This document shows, piece by piece, positions 1 to 11,683 of a stretch of 64,000 nt of DNA (positions are counted from its first letter, which is position 1; every line of letters starts with the position of its first letter). Made by a program: the position numbers and the translations under genes. Source of the DNA: Cordia subcordata (Eukaryota; Streptophyta; Magnoliopsida; Boraginales; Cordiaceae); NCBI GenBank assembly GCA_028554755.1, contig JAPTOF010000006.1, positions 3,280,501 through 3,344,500 on the forward strand. The letters are read 5' to 3'. The notes below the pieces were generated by a model. It did not search any database. It saw nothing but the letters and a program-made list of their open reading frames with translations, and was not told the DNA's origin.

Positions 1-22
1 ACATGTTGTATTAGGATAAGTG

Positions 23-58
<36 letters not shown>

Positions 59-696
59 GATAAATTTTTCATACTCACACTTATGGGCTTGTTTGGTATA
101 TAGGTATCGTTGTCTGTTTTCTATTTTTATCCATCAAAATTCAAAAAAATTGTTTATTTTCGTTTTTGTTTCTTCAAAAGCGAAAAAAAAAGAAAAAGAA
201 GAAAAAGAAACAGGGACAAATACTGGGACATACATCTTTGTTTGTGGGACAAGCTACTTTCGCATTCTTGATTTTTTAATAGTCAGTAAAAGAGGCCCCA
301 CAACTTGATGGTTTTTGCATTTTTGAGACCCCACAACTTGTTATATATCGGTCTTATTGGATTTGCAATGATGTGCCATAAATACAGCATTGTAAGCTAA
401 TGAATCGATCAATCCCGTCATGGTAATGAACTCATGATCATACTAGTAAAAGAGAACGTCCGCAAATTAAGACGATAAAAGAAGTATAGCATCGGATTGG
501 AAGAATTAGCAATTGACCGGAGATTTTATTAATAACGTAGATTGTTGTACTATACCTACGAACACTAAACATGTGATGTTTTTTAATTTTGAAACATTTG
601 AATGAACAGAAAATACTAACGACAAAGGAAATCATATTCGAACTCAACTTGTAGGTACAATGGTGGCAGATTTGGGTCAAAAAACAACATCACTGG
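1..696. other. Non-coding AT-rich flank with a TA microsatellite
   Basis: No gene is recognisable here. Positions 25-54 are a pure (AT/TA)n run. Short open frames in this stretch have biased, low-complexity composition (for example lysine-rich around 180-215) and match no family I know. Confidence 0.6.
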
Positions 697-1083
697 ATGA
701 AATCTGCTATCGGGGTATTTAAATGTAACTCTGATGCTTCGTTTGTGGAAAACAAAAATATGGCGGGACTGCCTTATATTTTAAGGGATAACTATGGAAA
801 TGCTGTTGGAGGTCACACCCTACTGTTGTTAGTAGAAGATGGGTCCCACGGTGAAATTATGGCTAAGCTTGTCGTTCTGTTCAACCATATGGTCTTAAGA
901 ATGTGATTTTTGAAATCAACTCACTGGAGGTGTTTGCTGCCATTGAAAATGATAATACCACATTTGACTGGCTTGCCATGGCTTGTCGTACTAATCGATT
1001 AATGCTGGATTGGTCAACCAACGTCTCTAACCCTCTTCTTTATATTGTATCCCTCGACCACTCACGAGATCGAGTTGTTTAAT
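697..1083 (+). pseudogene. Decayed RNase H-like (RVT_3) fragment of a non-LTR retrotransposon
   Basis: The translation shows the start of a plant retrotransposon-type RNase H domain: FKCNSDASF (the usual 'NTDGA' strand with the first acidic residue), then a glycine and 'LRDNYGNAVGG', resembling the 'IRDSNGN' motif of RVT_3 domains. Near 900 the reading frame shifts by one. The other frame continues with VIFEINSLEVFAAIE, which corresponds to the 'VxxEtDs..vv' segment carrying later acidic residues. It then runs to a stop near 1081. No reverse transcriptase, poly(A) tail or target duplication is visible around it, so it is an isolated relic, not an active element. It could also be a fragment of a stand-alone RNase H-like gene. 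The family call is moderate, and that it is broken is clear. Confidence 0.6.
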
Positions 1084-1336
1084 TTTTCTCGATTAGTTGT
1101 TTGCATTTTTTGATAGAAAAAAAAATTGAAATTCAATTTACCCAAAATAAGATCTACATATTGACCTAAATAGCATATTCAGTGCTTAAAGGCGTGTGAA
1201 TTTTTTTTACAGATTATCAGCAGTTAGATTTCTGCAGCGGCTACTCGAGCAGGCTATCAGTTGAAATTATAAGTTGTTAACAATTTGGTGAACTTGGACC
1301 GTGATTTTGTTCAATTGAAGGAAGTAATATTGAGAC

Positions 1337-1580
1337 AGCCCAATTGTCATATTCGTAACAGCCACATCTGTCAGCCCGCAACCCACCCCAGACAAAACAT
1401 ATACGTATTTGGGCCAGCGTCCCAGCCCAACATAAAACCTCACCGCCATCACCAAGTCAAAACCACACAGCCACCTGATCAAATTCCCCTAACAGCATCT
1501 CACCCGTCCAATCTAGGTCATCTCCTTTTACTTTCCGCTATATATACTCACAACTCAAAAACCACATTCTAGGGTTTCAT
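1337..1580 (+). promoter_or_regulatory. Promoter of the P0 gene: site II elements, TATA box, telo-box-like leader
   Basis: Three site II (TGGGCC/T) hexamers lie at 1337-1342 (reverse), 1410-1415 and 1424-1429 (reverse). A TATA-like CTATATATAC follows at 1538-1547. AGGGTTT starts at 1571 near the expected transcription start, and TTAGGGTTTT lies at 1730-1739 in the leader. Site II plus telo box is the known signature of plant ribosomal-protein promoters. That these copies function here is inference. Confidence 0.7.
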
Positions 1581-1786
1581 TTTCGCTGCCATTTTCACTC
1601 CCCCACTTAAAACCCAAAGTCTGAATAGAAGAGGTTAAAGTGACGGCGCCGCCGCTGTCCGCCTTGCCGAGCCATCAAAGTGCATCGCCTTGGCCCTCAT
1701 TTTTGGTTGTATCTCTTCCGTTCACTCCTTAGGGTTTTATTAGCTGCACATATTTGTAACATTATCGTAGCTTTTAGTTTGTATCA

Positions 1787-3927
1787 ATGGCTGTGAAGCA
1801 AACAAAGGCAGAGAAGAAGATCGCGTACGACCAGAAGCTATGCCAGCTTCTGGATGAGTACACGCAGATTCTGGTGGCGGCTGCAGACAACGTTGGATCG
1901 AATCAGCTGCAGAACATTCGCAAAGGTCTGAGAGGCGACTCAGTTGTGCTCATGGGAAAGAATACTATGATGAAGAGGACCATTAGGGTTCATGCTGAGA
2001 AGACTGGCAACAACGCCATCCTTAACCTCATCCCTCTCCTTGTTGTAAGTAAAAGAGATCACTTTTTTTTTGAGTTAAAATTATAGATTTTTTTTTTTTT
2101 TAGTGTTTGGTTTCTGAATGTGTTTGTTGTGTTCGTGAAAAGGGAAATGTTGGGCTGATCTTCACTAAGGGTGATTTGAAGGAAGTCAGGGAGGAGGTTG
2201 CTAAGTACAAGGTTAGTTGATTCATTCCTTGGCCATTTTACCATGTATATATTTGTGTGTGTGTTGATGCTTATTATATTGATTAATATTGTATGAGATG
2301 TGGAACGGTCACTTGAGATTTGTTATGCTTTCCTTTGTGCTGCACATTCTAGGCCTGTTTTCTGAGCTATATCATATGTAAGGGATTTCATATTTCTTTG
2401 GGATTAGAAAGATATTTACTTTTCGGGATTCAAACTGTTGTAGTTATGAAATGATTTGAATAATTCAAAACCGTCGATGGGGATTCCCCATTATAATTCT
2501 CCAGGGGTCCAATAAAGTAGCTTAATGTAGCTTTTTTTTTATTTACTTGCTCTTATAAAAGTCACTTAAATTACTTTAATTGGAGGTTACACTTGATAGG
2601 TTGTATGTTGACAATATGGCTTCTTTTGGACCATTCTGTCTAGTTTTCCAATTAAATTGATTAGCTTATGCAAAAGTAGTCTGATATATTTCATAATTTT
2701 AAGCTTAAAGCCAACCAACCAAGTCATTTATTACAATGGTGAAAGTTATAAGTCTACCATCTCTTATGAGGTTGAATCGGGTTTGAATTTTGGCAATGAC
2801 GTCGTATTAAGCAAATAGAAGTTCCAGTGAGAGACATTCCTAACTAGTTTTGGTGGTTGAGTCTTTGTTGGTTCTCAGGCCGATTGGACTATCAATCATC
2901 TTAAATATGGCCCTCTGCCGTTTATCAAGTCCTAGGCGCCTGTGGTATGCCCGTGTTGCCATTTGTGCTGGCAGCAGAATAGCTATAGTTATATATGATG
3001 TTTTTGCAATATGATTATTTCTTTGATTGACACCTTTGTTCTCAATATCACATTCTTTTTGTGCTTGGCCTTAAAAACGTCTCTCTCAAGGGTGCAGATA
3101 ATTCACCAATTCTATTGATGCTTTTTTCTCATGACCGTTTGCATCCATCCTTTTATGCTATTGTTCTCTACTGAAAGTATAATGTGTGTTGTTGTTAACA
3201 GGTTGGAGCTCCTGCTCGTGTTGGTCTGGTGGCTCCTATTGATGTTGTTGTCCCACCAGGCAACACTGGGCTTGATCCATCTCAGACGTCTTTCTTCCAG
3301 GTCTTGAACATCCCCACCAAGATTAACAAGGGTACTGTCGAAATTATCACCCCAGTTGAGCTGATCAGGAAGGGAGATAAAGTGGGATCCTCTGAGGCTG
3401 CCCTGCTATCCAAGCTTGGGATAAGGCCATTTTCCTATGGTCTTGTTATCCTCTCTGTTTATGACAACGGCTCAGTGTTCAGCCCCGAGGTGCTTGATTT
3501 GACAGAGGATGATCTGGTTGAGAAATTTGCTACGGGAGTCTCAATGGTTACCTCCTTGGCATTGGCCATCTCATACCCAACCCTAGCTGCTGCTCCACAC
3601 ATGTTCATCAATGCCTACAAGAATGTTTTGGCTGTTGCTGTGGAAACCGAATATTCCTTCCCATTGGCTGACAAGGTCAAGGAGTACCTCGAGGTATGTA
3701 ATCCGACAAAATCATTTTGCATGTTTGTTTAAATATCTTTGTGCATGAACTGAGTTGTTTTGTTGAAAATACAACTGCAGGACCCTAGCAAGTTTGCAGT
3801 TGCTGCAGCTCCTGTTGCGGCTGCAGATGGTGGCGCTGCACCTGCTGCTGCCAAGGAGGAGGAGGAGAAGAAGGAAGAACCTGCAGAGGAATCTGATGAT
3901 GATATGGGCTTTGGTCTTTTTGATTAA
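1787..3927 (+). CDS. RPP0: 60S acidic ribosomal protein P0 (uL10), four exons, 321 aa
   Basis: P0 anchors the P1/P2 stalk to 28S rRNA and helps recruit elongation-factor GTPases to the cytosolic large ribosomal subunit. Exons 1787-2044, 2143-2211, 3202-3693 and 3781-3927 all have GT-AG borders and keep frame. The product is 321 residues, close to the roughly 320 usual for plant P0. It starts [19 protein letters not shown], followed by the L10 RNA-binding domain ([10 protein letters not shown]). The central domain contains [20 protein letters not shown] and [13 protein letters not shown]. An Ala-rich hinge and acidic stretch lead to the conserved P-protein tail [13 protein letters not shown], which binds translation factors and ribosome-inactivating proteins. 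Intron 2 (2212-3201) is the longest. A constitutive, growth-linked promoter precedes it. I see no lesion. Identity is very secure. Confidence 0.97.
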
Positions 3928-5545
3928 GTTTGATGATTATGTTTGCTTTGCTATGTTTCGGATTTGCAGTTGCAGACTAGTATCTAGCAGTTGCTTGCCG
4001 TTTTCCGTTATTGTGAACTGAAGTTTGGCTTGGTAATTTCAAGTTTAGTGTATTGCGTTATTCTATTGATCGATTCTAGTTTGAATTTAGTCATGGAGAC
4101 ATACTTTGGACCTGATTGAATTGGGTTTTTTTTTTTTAATTTTCCATGGATTTGGAAATATTTTGTGTTTCACAATCAGTGTTTTGATTAGATTTTTTTT
4201 TAAAAAAAGAGTTGAAATGGCCCCAAAAAAATCTAATTTTAGCTTTTTCTAGAAGTTAGAATGTTTAGGTTTTGAAAAAAAGGAAAATGTATTTTAAGAA
4301 AGTCAATCCAGACGAATAGGTTGTCACATTTGGCTGGTTATACGATTCAAAGGCGTTATAATTTTGGTGGGCTTGAATTTGTTTCTAGAGACGTCGTTAG
4401 CCAAATTGGGCCTGATCATACAATTCAACGGTATCATGGTCTGATGCTCCTCGATGTTAAAAAAGAATCTGTCCTGTAGGGTAGAAATCGAAATGGATAG
4501 TTAGATAATTAGATATTGGATTAAAAAATTTAATATTTAATCAGATAGTTAAAAAGTGCATATTGGCCAAATATTGAATTTTTGGACAGTGGTATTTTGG
4601 GACAAGGATTTTTTGAATTTTCTTAATAAATTAAAAAAAATTGCGGTATTTTTGTACACGGATTTTTGAATTTTCTTAATAAATTGAAAAAATTTAATTT
4701 CTTATTAAAGATTTTACTAAAAGAAGAACAGCAAACCATAGAAAATTTTAGCGGAATATTAAAAAACAAGCTAATCGAGTTACTTCGGGCAACTTTTAGA
4801 TAGGATTGCTAAAATGCTTACTCTTACCATTACGAAAAAATTGTATCTGTAGCTAAACATATATCATGGCGTGATTTACGTGCTGGAGGTAACAGATGAA
4901 GCCATCAATACAATATACGGCATAGACACATAATGAAATGGTAAATTGTCCTGTTCACCTATTGGCTCATCATTTAAGCACCAATCAAAACTTTGAGATC
5001 CTGATATTTTAAATCTCTCTTCACTTAGGTTAAATGGGACCTAAAATATGGGGCAACTGAAGAAGACGTGACTGTTGAAGAAAATTCGAAATGCTGCGGC
5101 TGTCAAAGAAGACGTGGTGTTGCACCGCTGCTGTTGCCGAAGAAAACAAATCCATGCTAGGGGCTTTTTCGTGCTCACTAGCTCATTTCCATTGGGGGGG
5201 GGGGGGGCGGGGGCAGGGGTATGGTGAGTTGTGTTGAAGAAGAGACGGGCGAAGAAGGTGAGAGGGTTTTTTTGATTGATTTGGGAATCGAGGGTCAATG
5301 GTCAGACTAGTCTTAGATCCCAATTTCTTATAACATCTTATTTGCTGTTATCTTTTTTTTTTTTTAATTTATAGAGAAACATAATTTGTGTTTTTTGTTG
5401 TGAGGCACTTTGTTGTTATAAGAAATTTTAGATTATCATTTGCAAGAAAATTATTTGAAAATTGTCCAAAAATTGGACCATATTATTTGAAATTTCATAT
5501 TAAAACCGTCCAAAAAAATGCTCAAACTGCACTAAACCATATAAA
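3928..5545. other. Intergenic region downstream of P0
   Basis: The P0 3' UTR and AT-rich spacer lie here, with no recognisable gene. A near-duplicate of about 27 bp (GGATTTTTTGAATTTTCTTA and onward) occurs near 4607 and again near 4660. Positions 5194-5207 are 14 consecutive G followed by further G blocks to about 5219, a potential quadruplex or slippage site. The open frame on the minus strand over that run is composition-driven and not called. Confidence 0.55.
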
Positions 5546-6152
5546 CCAATGTTTTGAAAATCGGACCGGATTGGCCGGTCGAATCGACACTGATTGGGAA
5601 TCAGTAAAACGAGGGGCCAAGTAGTGTTTAAAGCCGAAAAACTAAAAAATGGGGAAAAATCAATTAGACCCGGCGAACCAGTTGACTTGGCTAGAACTGG
5701 TCAAACCCGGCTTTCGTAAATTTATTAGGTTGCATGTTACTTTAGTTTGTTGAGCTTAATTTTGTTGATTGTCACAGCTCACAACTATCCCAAAACAACT
5801 AAAAAAGTGGAAACAATAAAGAAAACAAGATCTATAGCAATTTGCATGCAATCAGGAGTCAGTAATTTGAATATTTGATTCTCAAGGATGCTTATGTGGC
5901 CATTTATCTTATTTTTTGCAACATTTTTATGTATTTATGTCTTTCTTAAAAAGGTTTATATACATTTCATATATAAATCATGTTTTTCTTTAGCCTTTTT
6001 CCATTTACTGAATGCAAACCAAACTAAGATATGAATATGACATTATGTAAAAGTAAGTCTGGACAGATCATTGGTTTGACCGGTCGGATCAATTGATCCA
6101 AGAACCAGTAAGATGTCCGATTCGCCAGCTGGTCTGATTTTTAAAACACTGG
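5546..6152. mobile_element. Non-autonomous inverted-repeat transposon (MITE, hAT-like appearance)
   Basis: Imperfect terminal inverted repeats of about 22 bp flank a 607-bp segment: CCAATGTTTTGAAAATCGGACC on the left and, on the reverse strand, CCAGTGTTTTAAAAATCAGACC on the right (differences at a few positions). The direct 6-bp flank TATAAA is present at 5540-5545 and 6153-6158. The subterminal regions repeat GGACCGG/CCGGTC-type motifs, as in the common plant repeat that begins 'GTTTTGAAAATCGGACCGG'. It has no coding capacity. The superfamily is uncertain because the visible duplication is 6 bp, where 8 bp is expected for hAT. Confidence 0.65.
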
Positions 6153-6871
6153 TATAAATTGAAACTTCTAGTTTTTTAATTAATTTGGGCAACTTTGGTT
6201 TTATAAAATGATAAATTGCATATATTAGTTCGATTAGAAATTTAGTGCAAAAACTACACCAAACCGATTACGTACACCCTACAGGGTATCCTACTGAGTT
6301 ATTAGGTTGATATTGAACTGGTTGGAGATTCTTGACCTTTGATTAACTGACTAATATAATTAGGTTTGGTTTTTTTCACATCGGCCAAACTGATATGGGA
6401 TTGAGTCATTACATTCGCCAAAGTGACTAAAAAAGGAAGCACAAAAATCTTAGCCACGGAATTGCAATTTGCAGCTATTGGTCTGTGTATATTATTGAGT
6501 AACAATACGTCTGAAATGGAAAACCACTTCCGTTAAAAATGAGGATGATGACCTAATTCAGAAATGGTTTCACTCAAGCATCCACTTCCGTTGCTGACCA
6601 AATTGATGAAAAAACCATCACTTGTATTGGCTCGCCGCGATTCACACGTCCTTCTATAAATCTTTAAGATCGCGAGTCATGTCTCACATTTCGGGATATT
6701 ATAAAACCATGATTTATTAATTTGTTTATGATAATAATTTCAAATAATTATCTTAGGTAACGAATTTAAAGTCAAAATACTTAAATTTTAAATCCAAGTG
6801 ACTACGTCAACTTTGATTTAAAATTTAAGAGGGCTCTAAATGAGTAGTTAGTTAATTAAGAAATTAAGCTC
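6153..6871. other. Intergenic, no gene recognised
   Basis: AT-rich spacer. Open frames here are short and match nothing I recognise. No terminal repeats or RNA genes were seen. Confidence 0.5.
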
Positions 6872-6991
6872 ATAGTGGGATCAGGAGATAATTTAAGTAG
6901 TTTGAGTTATATTTTCTAGGAAGAAAGTCCTAAGTTCGAATCCATGGGAGTGGAGTATTTCACCACAAAGAATATGAATAAATAAAAAAAA
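6872..6991 (+). mobile_element. Probable tRNA-derived SINE fragment
   Basis: A Pol III B-box-like sequence, GTTCGAATCC, sits at 6934-6943. It lies about 50 bp downstream of a weak A-box-like stretch (GATAATTTAAGTAGTTTGAG) and is followed by about 40 bp and an A-rich tail (AATAAATAAAAAAAAAT) ending near 6991. This order of A box, B box, short body and A tail fits a plant SINE. I did not find convincing target-site duplications, so the borders are approximate. Confidence 0.45.
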
Positions 6992-7737
6992 ATTTGAGAT
7001 CAAAGTGGAAAGGATTTTGAAATAAAATGAAAAATCAACTTGGAGGAAGTGAATCTTTTTTTTCCATTTCTTGTGTGTGCGCGGAAAAAGGAGGCAACAC
7101 AAGATCAGTTCTAGATCACTTCTCTAGCATCATCTCAAACCACCTCTCTAATGCCGTGAAGTGGTTCCTCAAATATATGCATATATAAGAAAACGGTACG
7201 TCCAAAATATGTTAGCCAGTTCACGCAATTGTTGACTTCTCTATAAATACCTGATAGCAGAAACCCTAAGAAGCTAATCATCCTTTTGTATTCGTCCGCC
7301 AAAAACACGTTAGGTTCATTGTTGACTTGAATTATTAACTCATTGAATGACTCAATTTCAACTTTAAGTAAGTGAAATTTTGATATGCAAGTAATCAAAG
7401 TCATTTATGTGATGCATAAATAAGCTAGATTTTTTTCGGAAAAAAGAAAGGACGCTAGAATTGAGGTTGGACACCAAAAGCATACCCATGTGTTAGAAGA
7501 GAGAAGGGAGCTACCCAGTAGTAGGTTTGGTCCAACAACATGTGCGCTCGCATCCACCAAACCATTCAGGTCTAGCCTCGATAGGGTCCAACACTACCAT
7601 AATAACTCTCCCAATACAAAAAAAAAAAAAAAACTCTCCCAATAGTTTTGAACAGTTATTCGTCCAAGATTCTTAACTCGTCAATCCCAGCAAGTATTCA
7701 CGGATATCAGCTTCTCCCTTGACACCTCAAAGATTTA

Positions 7738-8127
7738 GAAGGTGTTTAGAAGTGCTTACAAACCGCTCAAAATTGTTTATAAGAAAAAAAAAACATTTAT
7801 TTCTGTAATAAATTATAATTATAAATAAGTAAAGTTGGTTTATAAGCAACTAGAGTATTATCGTCCCAATCCTTTTTCAACTGTTTATAAATAATGAGAG
7901 TTCATCAAATAAAGTTACATTTATACACTTAATTGATGAAAGATACTTTTTAGTCATTCTAACAAAATATTGCTACTAATAAGTTTATATTTACCAATTA
8001 ACTTATAATCACATTTTATTTCAAATACTTCTCTATTTATTTCTTATTTATTTATAAAAGTATCAAAAGATATTTATAAGCACTAATTGCTTATAAGCCG
8101 CTTAGGAAAAATAAGCCAAACACCCTC
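7738..8127. mobile_element. Tourist/Harbinger-like MITE with TTA target duplication
   Basis: The left end GAAGGTGTTTAG and the right end (reverse) GAGGGTGTTTGGCTTA form imperfect inverted repeats. Both are followed inward by GCTTATAAG-like subterminal motifs. The trinucleotide TTA flanks both sides at 7735-7737 and 8128-8130, the target preference of PIF/Harbinger-type elements. The interior is AT-rich and non-coding. Related copies are at 17039-17511 and 49596-49715. Confidence 0.6.
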
Positions 8128-8130
8128 TTA

Positions 8131-9174
8131 GAACAAAATTTCTATCCCATTCGAGTCGTAGTAGAACAGGTCTTAAGAACTCCGCGAATAATTCATTGTA
8201 TTATTCGAATTGTATTCACACTACCATAATATTTTCGCTTTTCTGATTTGAATTTTCCCATCCATACAAATTATACGCACTTTTTGACTAACATGTACAT
8301 TCTCTGTTTACGAATTCTTGGGTGACTCAACCTAATCCATCCACAAGTGATGCAAAAACATCATATCAAGGCGAGCTGAAACCTCGGCATGACAATTGCT
8401 TGACGGAAGAGACATTGCGTGATAGGGGCGTGCCCCAACGGAAACGACATTAATATCTTTTTCCAAATGTTTGACGCTTTAAGCATCAAAGAATTCAACA
8501 ATAACCAAGTCGTTGTTGGTAAAGTAATAGCGGCTTACACCCTTACTGCATAAGGAAGAGAGCATAAGTACGAATTTAGAAAGTGTTCTTGTTGGAAAGG
8601 TTTTTTTTTTCATCGCTCCCAATCTGATAAAAATTAATTTCTAGTACAATATGACTTGAAAAGATCTTAACTCAAAGCAAAAAAAAAGAAATTCAACAAC
8701 ACCCTTTTCTTTTTCTATTCTTTTCCACAATCTGGAAAATGCAGATATGGAAAAATGAGAAGATGGATTTGGTGAGGATAACTTTTGGTTAAAGTTTAGC
8801 AAGAAAACAATGATAATGTGGAACACTATCGGATAACTTTTGGTGGAAAATTCAAATAAATAATAATATTGTGGATAACGACCACAAAACAATGCAACAT
8901 GGCATGAATTGGGAGCCCATAATAATAATAATCGACATAAGACTATGCTTCCTTGTTGGGAAACCAATTGCGGCTCATTTTGACTAACTTTCAAAAGTCA
9001 ACCCCGGCATGACATGATCTTATTTTACCCCTCACGAGATAAGGCAATTATCCTGCCAACATCCGCATATGACATGATCCATATTATATATTTTCATGCT
9101 CGACCACGCACTTAGGATTTATAAGTGTCGGGTTCAAGTTATCTTTTTTGGGATCTTCAAGTGTCGAGCAATGA
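8131..9174. other. Intergenic, no gene recognised
   Basis: The 117-codon open frame on the minus strand at 8641-8994 is rich in Phe/Leu/Ser, has no known motif and sits in A/T-rich DNA, so I do not call it. GTGTCGGG and GTGTCGAG near 9126 and 9161 are a short imperfect direct repeat. Confidence 0.5.
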
Positions 9175-9785
9175 AAATAATTATTTTTAGTTATTATTTT
9201 TCATTAACTATTAAATAATTAATTTTTATTTTATTTTAATTAGTTAATTAATTATTATTTTTAATTAATTGATTAATCAACTAATTGATAATCTTATTAA
9301 TTATTTTTTTTCAAATTTTAATTATTATTTATTTATTTATTTATTTTGATTAATTACTATCATTTTTGTGATTATTTTCTATTTTTATTTTAATTATTAT
9401 GTTATAAAATAATTTTTTATTTCTTATGTTTTATATTTTTTTATTTTCCTAATTTTTATATTATTTATTATTTTTAATCATTTTTATTTTAAAATTAATT
9501 CACTTTTTAAATTTTTATTTTTAATTTTACTTTTAAATTATTTATTAATTATATTTTATACTTTATCTTTTTAAATTAATTTATTTTTTACTTTTATTTT
9601 AATTAATTTTTTATTATTTTATTTTTAAATTAATTAATTATTTCGTCATTGATTAAAAATTAAAAAGATAGTAAAGCTGATGTTTAATGAATAATACATA
9701 TTGATGAATTAATTTATTATTATTATTTATTAGTATACATAATTAATTTTTATTTTATTATTTTTTATTATAGTTAATTATTTAT
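9175..9785. repeat. About 0.6 kb block of nearly pure A/T (TTA/TTTA-rich low complexity)
   Basis: For about 600 bases the sequence is made of TTATTTTTAATTAA-type words with only scattered G or C. It reads on both strands as degenerate TTTA/TTAA repeats with no open frame. Such tracts can act as matrix attachment or DNA-unwinding regions, but nothing here proves a function. Confidence 0.8.
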
Positions 9786-11453
9786 TGTACATGAGAGCGT
9801 TTCAAATATGGGATTTTTTTATTTTTCTCAATTTATGGTACATTGTCCCACAACTCGGAAAATTTAAATTTCCAACCATCTTCGTGAGATTGAAAATGGA
9901 AAAAATTATAGGAATATTGCATTCCTAAGTATGTGACATGCCTAAGAATTATGTTTTCATTTTGTGAACCAAATACGGGAATATCACATTCGTAATTTCA
10001 TTTTTTCAAGAATTTTCTATAATTTCATGAACCAAATGTCTCCTAAAGGGTAAATCGAGAAATATATATGGTTTGTTTTAAGTTTTTATAACATGTTATG
10101 TTAGGATATTTTATTTATAGATGTAAAAAATAAGATAAAAATAAATTGCTTATATCTCGTAAGATAAAAAAAGAAAATAAATATTGACTCTTTTAGATCA
10201 ATAAGATAAATAAGTTTATTATAAACTTATCCAAACACAACATATATATTCGACCTATAAAAAGAAAAAAAAAAAAGAAAAACTTTGCATTATATATAAA
10301 ACGGATTGTATAAGAAGACTAGTCTAATAACAATTTTATAGTACTGCAATTTTAATTTATTAGTATCTTTCGATCTCACAAGATTCTTAATGCACTTTTT
10401 CACATCGTCCTTCCTTGCCTTGATTATGTGATCGATATCGCATTAATATCTCCATTTTATTAGATTATTAATTTTAAGGTAGTGTAAAGCAATATTAAGA
10501 TTGATTGTTACACTTTTCCAATCAATTAATTGGAAGTTAAATATACAGTGATATTAAGATTTCCCTTTTGTCGATCTATAATACAAGGGATGCATCATGT
10601 TCCAATTTATGAAATCTATTACGCTTTGGCTGAAAAAGAAATTATGAAATCCATGCAGTATGATAATATTGACCCAAAAAAAATATTATCAAATTGCAAT
10701 ACTTTTTGCCCTTGCTATGCTGTTTGCCTACATATATTTGATAAAATGCGCAAAATAACCAGTAGTTGGATGATACTAAAAAATTGCAAGTGGGTAGAAA
10801 TAGAATTATTAGCTAATCTTTCTACACAATTTTACGGTTGAGTAAAACATTATTTAACCATTGCTTTCAATTTCTAATCTTACTCTTAGGTCGAAAAAAA
10901 TCAAAGTGAGAAATATAATTGGAGGGAAAAAAAAACGATTTTAATAATTATTTAACCTTCAATTTTCATGTGATGCGCCCACAAATGTTGAAAATCAGAG
11001 ACTCGGTAACAAATTTTCTTTTAACAAACAATTCTGACCATTTTATTTTGGACCATCAAACATTCTCTTGGAATGAGTTTGGTCATTCAACTGCTCTGCA
11101 ACACAAATTTGTTCATTCGATACTTTCTAGGAAACATGCCATTTCTCTTTTGGTCAAGAGGAAACATGCCATTTCTCTTTTTTAGTCAAAAGCGAACATG
11201 CTTGCCATTCTTTCTTTCTTTTTTTCTTTTTTTTTTTTTGGTCGAGAAGAAACAAGCCAGTTTTTCTTCTTTTCTTTTCATTTTTTTTTTCTTTCGGTGC
11301 CATTGACAAAAACAGTGAAGAGGAAGCGATGTAATGCATGAGTCTCACTAATAATATATGAATTTTCTTTCTGCTACGAAAAATTATACTTTTTAATTCT
11401 TTATTTTGATAATTGAAAAATATTATAATTTATCTAAATCTCGAGGGTAATAA
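9786..11453. other. Intergenic, no gene recognised; short 33-bp tandem repeat
   Basis: At 11128-11205 the word GGAAACATGCCATTTCTCTTT is repeated twice, with a third degraded copy, followed by T-rich low-complexity DNA to about 11300. The open frame at 10530-10841 begins with TTG, not ATG, and has no recognisable domain. Other frames here are lysine- or phenylalanine-rich artefacts. Confidence 0.5.
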
Positions 11454-11683
11454 GGCTTGCTTGGATTAGTTTTTCTTAAAAACACTTTTTTCAACAACAT
11501 TTAACAAAGTAGTTTTTTGAGCTAAAAATTATGGCTCCTAATTAAACTATATTTGAGTTTTTTTGTTTTTTTTAGAATTTCAAATTTTTTAAAAGTCAAA
11601 TCAAATAATTATTACAAAAAAAAAAACTCTTTTAGAAGAAAAAAATACTTTTTTTAAACAAAAAAATCAATCCAAATAGACCC
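11454..11683. mobile_element. Short MITE (GGxxTxxTTTGGATTGA family)
   Basis: The left end GGCTTGCTTGGATTAGTTTTT and the right end (reverse) GGGTCTATTTGGATTGATTTT are imperfect inverted repeats. They enclose about 190 bp of A/T-rich non-coding DNA whose halves also pair (AAAACACTTTTTT against AAAAAGTATTTTT). The flanks contain TAATAA on both sides. A sister copy with better ends is in the WOX intron at 51585-51818. Confidence 0.55.

Noticed and set aside
8641..8994. A 117-codon open frame on the minus strand
   Set aside because: Composition is Phe/Leu/Ser-rich as expected from A/T-rich DNA; no motif or family resemblance.
10530..10841. A 103-codon open frame in the 10.5-kb spacer
   Set aside because: It starts with TTG, has no recognisable domain, no promoter context and sits in very A/T-rich DNA.
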